From: Deltaproteobacteria bacterium RIFCSPHIGHO2_02_FULL_40_28 | Lineage (GTDB): Bacteria > UBA10199 > 2-12-FULL-40-28 | Assembly (NCBI GenBank): GCA_001798135.1 | Contig: MGRJ01000023.1 | Location: 62,001 to 126,000, forward strand | Direction of reading: 5' to 3' | DNA length: 64,000 bases | In this document: in pieces, positions 57,694 through 64,000 of the stretch | Layout: each line of letters opens with the position of its first letter | Numbering within the stretch: position 1 is the stretch's first letter | Translations under genes and position numbers: made by a program | Notes under the pieces: model-generated | What the model was told of the DNA's origin: nothing | What the model saw: only the letters and a program-made list of their open reading frames with translations | The model's database searches: none

Positions 57694-60087
57694 ATGCATA
57701 TAAATCATATCGTTTTATATTTTTTTATTTCATTTGTTTCATTTATTATTGGCTGTTCTGGCGGAGGCACATCTGATTCTGCCTCGAATGAGTTTGCTTC
57801 TGTTGATTTAAGTGTTGGCGAGCATGCTGTTTTTCCCCATCCCGATCGTTGGGCTGATTCCACTTATTCAGGTTTTCATGGCTACTGGCTCAAGGCTAAT
57901 GGTTTTAATGTGATTGATACCACCTGCGTGCGTTGTCACGACAAAGAATCAACCATATCCAGCGCTAATGCCGGTGGAGGCCCTCCCGGATGCAAATCCT
58001 GTCACACTGTTTTTCCACATGTTACAGGCTGGCGAAATGGTGTGGATGAGGGCGGACATGGAAAGTATGTGTTGTCTCTCAGGGAGGCGGATGCATCTGT
58101 GACTGGGACAGAGGAGTGTCAACAATGTCATGGTGATGATCTCAATGGCGGTATAACGGGTGTTTCCTGTAATCAGTGTCACACCGTGTATCCCCACGGA
58201 GATGCCACCGCCTGGGCTTTAAAAACAAATCATGGGCAAGCAGCATTGGAAAACGGGTTTGATGTTTGCCAACGATGTCATGGAGATGATTTTGAAGGGG
58301 GCGATACCGGAATTCGCTGCCGCAGTTGTCATGAAGGAGTATTTCCCCATGGAGTTGATGTAATGCCTGAGGGGGGCATTGATGTTGAGGTTGCGGAGGA
58401 TGGTAGTAATGACTATGTGTTATCCGATGATGATATGATAACCAGTGCTGCAACCGGTGCAGACTACGAAAATATTTACGACAGCGAATGGAGAGAAAAA
58501 ATAAATCATGGTCGAACGACTATCCAGCTTGGTTACGATGTGTGCCGCGGATGCCATGGAAGCGACTTAACCGGTGGGGATGTGGGGGTGAGCTGTTACC
58601 AATGCCATTCCTTTGCTCCCCATGTTGATGGCTGGGCCGAACCAGACGTGCATGGTGTGACAGCAAAAGGAAATGGAAAAGAACTGTGCACGGGATGTCA
58701 TGGTGAGGATCTTTCTGGAGAAGATACAGGCACGGCTTGTAACAAGTGCCATATCATTTATCCCCATACGAAAGGAAAAAATGCCACAGCAGCCATTGCT
58801 GATATGCCTACTGGGACAGAGTGGAGCGACATTGAAAACCACGGTTACTACGCCCTCAACAATGGAACAACCCTGTGTGCCGGCCAATGTCATGGTTCTG
58901 ACCTGGAAGGAGGCCTTTCTGGGGTTGCTTGTACAACTGCTTGTCATGCCGTACCCGCGCCACACGATGCAGCCACCCTCCCCAGTTGGGCTGATTCTAC
59001 CTATCGAAAAAATGCGGGCGAAGCCATTGATACAGACCATCCCTTCCATGGAGACTATGCCGAAGGGGCCGCTAAAAGCACTTGCATGGGTTGTCATGGC
59101 AATGACTTAACCGGCGGAGATGCCGGGGTTAGCTGTTTTCAATGCCATGTCTACGCGCCTCATCAAGACTCTGATGGTTTGCCTGATCACCTGAAGGTGT
59201 TAAACGATGCAGTTGATAGCAATGGAGACGGCACCTTTGACCGAATTTGGGATACCGACGGTGATGCTGATGATGTGTGGGTTGCTGATGCCACTGGTTC
59301 AAACGGAAAAGACATTGTCCATGCCGCCATTGCTGTGTCTCTCATGCGCCAGGGCAATATCTCTGAATGCACCCGTTGTCATGGCGAAAACTTTGATCGT
59401 GAAGTGGGAGGCATTAAATGCACTAACTGCCATGAAAATGGAGTGACTCATACAAGTGCTTCCATGACGATTGAAGGTACAACCTATACTGGCGGCTGGG
59501 GGCCCAATATTGGCGGTGGCTCCAACCATGGTACTTATTTTTCAACTTACTTCACAGCCAATGATTCGGACGCCTTTTGTTGGGACTGCCATGGATCACC
59601 CATCGTATTTACAGATTCAAGTACCACAGGAACTTATTTTAATGCTTGCAACAACTGCCATGGGGTTTCAGGCCGATCGTCCGATCAAACCCAAGCAAGT
59701 TTGGCTGAACAAACGTTCTGCTATTCATGCCATCTGTATCCACATCTTGCTCTTGAGACAGAATCCTTAGACAGTGCAGGAGACCCTGTTATTAATAGGC
59801 CCGCCTGGGGACCCAACAATTATGCCAAGAATGGAAATGAAAACGGATTTTATTGGAGCCATGTTTATACGATTACACGCTGGGCCAACACTGTTGATGA
59901 ATCGGGAAATTACTATGCTGACGAACCAACAGACCCCCGTTCTCCCGGCTCCACTGCATCTGCTGTAATTGCCAATACCTGCGGTGGCGGTACAGAAAAT
60001 AAATGCCATTACGATGGGTATAGGGCACCACGAAACAATCTAACCAATTATGGACTTTGTCGGGGTTATTGCCATGTAGACTGGTAA
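57694..60087 (+). CDS. Giant multiheme lipoprotein cytochrome with repeated two-haem modules
   Basis: I start at ATG 57694 with GGAAGGA upstream (the longer frame begins with TTG), giving 797 residues. The lipobox IIGC (Cys21) predicts a lipoprotein. There are 17 CXXCH sites, three CX3CH (CAGQCH, CTTACH, CRGYCH) and one CX7CH (CGGGTENKCH), so up to 21 haems. Most come in a repeated module of about 60-75 residues, C-x2-CHGxDLxGGxxGVSCxQCHxxxPH. No match to OmcA/MtrC families is evident. As a surface lipoprotein it may form an extended electron wire. Confidence 0.92.
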   Translation: MHINHIVLYFFISFVSFIIGCSGGGTSDSASNEFASVDLSVGEHAVFPHPDRWADSTYSGFHGYWLKANGFNVIDTTCVRCHDKESTISSANAGGGPPGCKSCHTVFPHVTGWRNGVDEGGHGKYVLSLREADASVTGTEECQQCHGDDLNGGITGVSCNQCHTVYPHGDATAWALKTNHGQAALENGFDVCQRCHGDDFEGGDTGIRCRSCHEGVFPHGVDVMPEGGIDVEVAEDGSNDYVLSDDDMITSAATGADYENIYDSEWREKINHGRTTIQLGYDVCRGCHGSDLTGGDVGVSCYQCHSFAPHVDGWAEPDVHGVTAKGNGKELCTGCHGEDLSGEDTGTACNKCHIIYPHTKGKNATAAIADMPTGTEWSDIENHGYYALNNGTTLCAGQCHGSDLEGGLSGVACTTACHAVPAPHDAATLPSWADSTYRKNAGEAIDTDHPFHGDYAEGAAKSTCMGCHGNDLTGGDAGVSCFQCHVYAPHQDSDGLPDHLKVLNDAVDSNGDGTFDRIWDTDGDADDVWVADATGSNGKDIVHAAIAVSLMRQGNISECTRCHGENFDREVGGIKCTNCHENGVTHTSASMTIEGTTYTGGWGPNIGGGSNHGTYFSTYFTANDSDAFCWDCHGSPIVFTDSSTTGTYFNACNNCHGVSGRSSDQTQASLAEQTFCYSCHLYPHLALETESLDSAGDPVINRPAWGPNNYAKNGNENGFYWSHVYTITRWANTVDESGNYYADEPTDPRSPGSTASAVIANTCGGGTENKCHYDGYRAPRNNLTNYGLCRGYCHVDW

Positions 60088-60121
60088 GACGTGAGGGCCA
60101 TGGCTCTCATGGAGCAAATTT

Positions 60122-63100
60122 ATGCTGGAATGTGTGAACAAAAAATTAATGGTGCACACAGTAGTTGTTTTACTGAGCCTTGGGCTTTGCCCTGTGCTTT
60201 CGTGGGCCCGAAGCATGGATTATCTCAACAAAGATCAGGTTAATTCCACACTCGATGTCTCCATTATCTCACTCGAAGATATCGATGTAGGCCCTTCGTT
60301 TCCAAGCATGGGATCTCATGCAATAGCCCTAGATCGTAACGGGTATCCACACATCGTTTATGGGGGCGATAATCTTTATCACACCTACTACGATGGTGCC
60401 ACTTGGAACACAGAAACCGTGGATAGCGAAAATGGCACCGGTGAAGAAGCCACCATCGCCATTGATTCCAGCGGGGCTACGGATGTAATTCATGTTATCT
60501 ATACCGATTCAGTTAATGCGGATCTTAAATATGCTACCAATGCTACAGGAAGCTGGGTGATTACTGCAAGCATTGACACATTAGAAGGCACCTCTCTTTC
60601 AATGGCCCTTGATTCCTCTGGTTATGTTCATGCCACCTACCAGGTTGCCTCTGCTTATCTAACCCATCTTACCAACAGAAGTGGAAGCTGGGTCGATGTA
60701 AACATCGATAGTGGAAGTAATGGAACAGGATCACCTAACAATATTGTCATTGACTCTTCGGATAACCTGCACGTGATTTATTACGAAGCGCGAGGCAGCG
60801 GTAATTATGGTATCAGCTACGCCACCAAGGCTGCGTCTGGAAGTAGCTGGACTGTTACCGAGTTAAGCTCGGTCTGGCCTGCCTATACCTGGCCTTCGGT
60901 TGCACTTGATACAAGTCAAAATTTGCATATGGTCTATAAAAATGGCAGCACGGGGGGGCTTGATTATCAGACTAAACCTAGCGGTTCTTCCACTTGGGGG
61001 GCTGTTACGACAGTTCTTTCCTCTGGGGTGGATGAATATGTCAATCTAGTCGCGGATGCCTCAAACAATCTGTATGTGAGTTTCTACAATTCAACTGACG
61101 ACGACTTAAAATACGTCCATTACGATAATTCAGGAGGAATGGGTTGGGATGCAAGCGCCACAACACTTGATTCTAGTGGAGATGTGGGTTCTTACAACGC
61201 AATTGTAGCTTCTGGGGGAACGGCTCATATCAGCTATTACGATGCAACCAATGGGGCTTTAAAATACACGACGGGGAGTGGTTCTTCTTGGAGTACAAGC
61301 ACCCTAGCCAATTCGGAAGATCTTGGTCGGTATTCCTCGATGGTTCTTGATTCTGCCGGCAATATCCATGTGGCCTACTATGAGGCCGATCAAGCTAATC
61401 TTAAGTATGCTACCAATACTAGCGGGAGCTGGGTGGCCGAAACAGTGGATAGTACGGGGGATGTAGGCATGTATGCCTCCTTGGGCATTGATACTCGCGG
61501 TTATCTGCATATTGCTTATTATGATGCCACCAATACCAGTCTTAAATACGCCACCAATAGTAGTGGTGCGTGGGTTTCTAGCACCCTAGACAATAGCACG
61601 AACATCACTGGTGAAATAAGCACCTTGATTTTGGATGCTGCCAACGCGGTTCATATTTTTCATTACTGGAGCTACACCGATTCGGGCACAGGTCTTGGCA
61701 CCACCGATTTCATGCATATCACCAATGCCAGCGGAGCCTGGGTTTCAGAAACCGTGGCCAGTAGGGCCTTTACTGTGGATTCCCTGGCCTTTGTCGAACA
61801 GGGAGATGTTGATGTTTTCATCGATTCCTCCGGATATTTTCAGGTTACTTTTTCGGATATCAGTTCTACTGAAGGGTATTACACCTATTACGCCACTAAC
61901 ATGAGCGGAACCTGGGTTTCCGATGATCCGGATACCTGTGCCGAAAGCGATGAGATCTTCAATGAAATTTTTCAAGACTCCAATGGAGACATTCATATTT
62001 TCTTTGTTAGTGCACAGCTCAACTACACCACCAATATCCCAGGATGGTGGTCTTGTTCCAAGCTGGCAAATCCTTCACCAGTTGATGCCTACTATCCGTC
62101 GGCTCTCATTGATGATCAGGATTATTTGTATGTTGCGTATCAAGAAACTGATGATGATGAACTGCAGTTTTTAACTTCAATTAGCATGGATGCCAACTAC
62201 GACTGGAACAAGGCTGTTTTGGTTGATAGTGATGTTACACATGTTTCTTTGCAACAAGATGCTATTGGATATTTTCATGCCACTTTTTACGATGTGGCCA
62301 ATCAAGATCACAAATATGTCAAGTTTACCATTGATGCCGATGCAGATGGATCTGAAAATATCGATGATTGCGATGATGGTGTTGCAACAACCTACCCAGG
62401 AGCTACAGAAATATGTGGAGACTCGGTAGATAACGATTGTGATGGTACAACTGATGAACAAGATTCTGGTAGTACCCCTATTACCTGGTACGCCGATGGC
62501 GACCGAGATGGTTATGGTACAACATCCCTCACAACCGAGGCCTGTTCGGAACCCACCGGTTATTCTACTGAGAGTTCAGATTGCAATGATAACGATAGCG
62601 CCATCAGCCCCGATGTAGCTGAGGTATGTGTTGATGGTATCGATAACGATTGCGATGACAATATCGACGAGGGATGCGTTGGCGAAAGTAACTACGATGA
62701 CGATGGGGATGGCTATTCTGAAAATGCCGGTGACTGCGATGATGCCGATAGTAGCATCAACCCAGGAGCTACTGAAATTTGCGATGGTGTTGACAACGAC
62801 TGCGATCGTGACCTGGATGATGGCGATGTTGATGTGGTTGGTGCCTCCATCTGGTATCCCAATTTTGATGGGGATGCATATGGGGCTAGTGGCACCTCCA
62901 TCGCGGCCTGCAGTCAGCCCAACATGTATTTGTCTGTTGGAGGGGATTGTAATGACAACAATTCTGCCATCTATCCAGGTGCGGACGAAGTTTGTGGGGA
63001 CAGTATTGATAATAATTGTGATGATAATGTGGATGAAGAAACAGCCTCTTTTTCCATCATTTCTTGGTATCCGGATGGTGATGAAGATGGTTACGGGAGT

Positions 63101-63340
63101 GCCGATGTGGTTACAGAGACAGAAGTGTTAACAAGCTGTAGCCAGCCTGCTGCCAATTATGTTGCTGACAATTCAGACTGTAATGATTCCAATCCGGATA
63201 TTAGTGCGGATGCTGCTGAAATTTGCAGTGACCAAATCGACAATAACTGTGACGGTGCAATTGATGAAGCCAGTTGCGCTAGAAATAGTGAGTGGAATCT
63301 GGATGCTGATTCTGGTGCGGGATGTTCTCTTAGAAGGTAA
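60122..63340 (+). CDS. Secreted repeat protein with beta-propeller-like and MopE-type metal-binding repeats
   Basis: This 1072-residue protein has a signal peptide (VVVLLSLGLCPVLSWA). Residues about 50-740 contain roughly a dozen repeats of about 50-60 residues with the pattern A-x-D-SxGxxHxxYYDAxNxxLKYATNxSGSW, probably forming beta-propellers. From about 740 to 1050, five MopE-type motifs follow: DCDDGVATTYPGATEICGDS, DCNDNDSAISPDVAEVC, DCDDADSSINPGATEICDG, DCNDNNSAIYPGADEVCGD and DCNDSNPDISADAAEIC, each with N(D/N)CD afterwards. In Methylococcus, MopE binds copper. The frame ends abruptly in a short ARNSEW tail. It follows the lipoprotein after 34 bp. Confidence 0.88.
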   Translation: MLECVNKKLMVHTVVVLLSLGLCPVLSWARSMDYLNKDQVNSTLDVSIISLEDIDVGPSFPSMGSHAIALDRNGYPHIVYGGDNLYHTYYDGATWNTETVDSENGTGEEATIAIDSSGATDVIHVIYTDSVNADLKYATNATGSWVITASIDTLEGTSLSMALDSSGYVHATYQVASAYLTHLTNRSGSWVDVNIDSGSNGTGSPNNIVIDSSDNLHVIYYEARGSGNYGISYATKAASGSSWTVTELSSVWPAYTWPSVALDTSQNLHMVYKNGSTGGLDYQTKPSGSSTWGAVTTVLSSGVDEYVNLVADASNNLYVSFYNSTDDDLKYVHYDNSGGMGWDASATTLDSSGDVGSYNAIVASGGTAHISYYDATNGALKYTTGSGSSWSTSTLANSEDLGRYSSMVLDSAGNIHVAYYEADQANLKYATNTSGSWVAETVDSTGDVGMYASLGIDTRGYLHIAYYDATNTSLKYATNSSGAWVSSTLDNSTNITGEISTLILDAANAVHIFHYWSYTDSGTGLGTTDFMHITNASGAWVSETVASRAFTVDSLAFVEQGDVDVFIDSSGYFQVTFSDISSTEGYYTYYATNMSGTWVSDDPDTCAESDEIFNEIFQDSNGDIHIFFVSAQLNYTTNIPGWWSCSKLANPSPVDAYYPSALIDDQDYLYVAYQETDDDELQFLTSISMDANYDWNKAVLVDSDVTHVSLQQDAIGYFHATFYDVANQDHKYVKFTIDADADGSENIDDCDDGVATTYPGATEICGDSVDNDCDGTTDEQDSGSTPITWYADGDRDGYGTTSLTTEACSEPTGYSTESSDCNDNDSAISPDVAEVCVDGIDNDCDDNIDEGCVGESNYDDDGDGYSENAGDCDDADSSINPGATEICDGVDNDCDRDLDDGDVDVVGASIWYPNFDGDAYGASGTSIAACSQPNMYLSVGGDCNDNNSAIYPGADEVCGDSIDNNCDDNVDEETASFSIISWYPDGDEDGYGSADVVTETEVLTSCSQPAANYVADNSDCNDSNPDISADAAEICSDQIDNNCDGAIDEASCARNSEWNLDADSGAGCSLRR

Positions 63341-63345
63341 ACTTT

Positions 63346-64000
63346 ATGCAACTTTCAAAATCCTTGAAACTTCTGACTGGCCTTGGTTTTTTTGTGTTGT
63401 TGTTTTCACCTGTGGCCCACGGTGCTGATATTGCCGTGGATAATACCTTGGATGTTCTTGATGGCACTGACAGTAGTTGCTCACTTCGCGAAGCGATCAT
63501 CAATGCCAACAATGATACCGCCACTTACACGGATTGCACAGCGGGTTCAGGCACAGATACTATCATTCTCCCTGCGGGAACATATTCCTTAAGCATGTCA
63601 GGGATCGACGAAGAATACGCTGCGACTGGCGACCTGGACATCCGCTCCAGTATGACGATTCAGGGGGCTGGCTCTGGTTCAACAATTATCGACGGCGGTG
63701 GTTCCTCAGGAACCCTGCAAGATAGAATTTTTGACATCGTCTCTGGAGGGCTTACTATTAATTTCGAAGATTTAACCATCCAAAATGCCTATTTTACATC
63801 CTCTAATTACTGTGGCTCTTCTTCTTCAGTTGGAGGAGCTGGCATCTGCAATCATGATAAAAACAACACTGTTACCCTGACTGATTCTGTTGTTCAAAAC
63901 AACACGATTAGCACTGGTGCATGGATTTATGGGGCGGGTATCCTTTTTAGTTCTTCATCCACTTCTGCCTCTCTTACTCTCACCAATACTGTAGTTACGG
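63346..64000 (+). CDS. Secreted CSLREA/parallel beta-helix protein, 3' end outside the window
   Basis: An open frame from ATG 63346 (Shine-Dalgarno GAAGG upstream) runs off the end of the window with 218 codons. It has a signal peptide (GLGFFVLLFSPVAHGAD), a CSLREA domain (SSCSLREAIINANND near residue 45; TIILPAGTYSLSMSG) and then Ser/Thr/Gly-rich beta-strand repeats (FEDLTIQNAYF; TLTDSVVQNNTIS) of a right-handed parallel beta-helix. Such proteins are usually exported surface or adhesin-like proteins. It follows the MopE-repeat protein by five bases and is probably co-transcribed. Confidence 0.88.
   Translation, partial: MQLSKSLKLLTGLGFFVLLFSPVAHGADIAVDNTLDVLDGTDSSCSLREAIINANNDTATYTDCTAGSGTDTIILPAGTYSLSMSGIDEEYAATGDLDIRSSMTIQGAGSGSTIIDGGGSSGTLQDRIFDIVSGGLTINFEDLTIQNAYFTSSNYCGSSSSVGGAGICNHDKNNTVTLTDSVVQNNTISTGAWIYGAGILFSSSSTSASLTLTNTVVT

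Noticed and set aside
62177-62461. Minus-strand open frames across the MopE-repeat gene
   Set aside because: They arise from the Asp/Asn-rich repeats in the opposite strand, lack start signals and have no domain.
1-64000. CRISPR arrays, insertion sequences and prophage genes
   Set aside because: No regularly spaced repeats, transposase, integrase or phage structural motifs were seen anywhere in the window.

Overview
The window reads as chromosomal DNA of a low-to-mid GC, AT-biased Gram-negative bacterium of deltaproteobacterial type. Pointers are lipoproteins with lipoboxes, outer-membrane beta-barrels, a very large multiheme cytochrome inventory, MglA, DapL, a Ser/Thr kinase fused to a sigma-54 activator, and MopE-type repeats. 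Placement in an uncultured deltaproteobacterium-like lineage is inference; no rRNA is present.

Layout. 1-10379: complex I operon nuoD(end)-E-F-G-H-J-K-L-M-N, with no nuoI between nuoH and nuoJ. 10527-12061: a small lipoprotein and a BrnT/BrnA toxin-antitoxin cassette. 12062-22183: mostly minus-strand housekeeping genes (rhomboid protease, aspartate aminotransferase, coaD, rsmD, M24 peptidase, LacD-type aldolase, GT39-like transferase, beta-lactamase-like hydrolase, LD-carboxypeptidase). 22252-25235: pyruvate dehydrogenase E1a-E1b-E2. 25300-28586: nucleotidyltransferase/HEPN pair, CPBP protease, alpha/beta hydrolase and VapBC pair. 28633-33624: a 1663-residue kinase-ATPase-TPR-GAF-sigma54 regulator. 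33795-39545: dapL, folK, tal, mglA, recR, ybaB, dnaX and SRP RNA. 39546-41391: a candidate structured RNA, tRNA-Ser(GGA), a gene remnant and a DUF4143 ATPase.

41485-60087 is a respiratory electron-transfer region. A minus-strand quinol-interacting module (tetraheme cytochrome, Tat-exported 4x[4Fe-4S] protein, NrfD membrane subunit) stands divergently from a plus-strand set: monoheme cytochrome, outer-membrane beta-barrel, nonaheme cytochrome, and a lipoprotein with a c554-like multiheme domain. After a second DUF4143 ATPase and an AbiE-type pair comes a cytochrome c maturation cluster (a CcmF-CcmH fusion and a CcmI-like protein). A second electron-transfer set follows: monoheme cytochrome c, a single polypeptide joining a tetraheme domain to a beta-barrel, a heptaheme cytochrome, and a lipoprotein with about 21 potential haem sites. 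The final 4 kb encodes two large secreted repeat proteins, one with five MopE-type metal-binding repeats and one (incomplete) CSLREA/beta-helix protein.

How it may work together (inference): Nuo reduces the quinone pool, the cytochrome/FeS/NrfD complex passes electrons to periplasmic cytochromes, and two porin-cytochrome conduits carry them across the outer membrane. Flow could also run inward. An identical 15-nt FNR-like palindrome lies in the intergenic region of the first set and upstream of the 21-haem lipoprotein, suggesting co-regulation by redox state or nitrogen oxides.

Six small accessory cassettes (BrnTA, MNT/HEPN, VapBC, two DUF4143 ATPases, AbiE) interrupt the core genes. Five of them have promoters whose -10 box lies only 6-10 nt before the start codon, so they are probably read from leaderless mRNAs.
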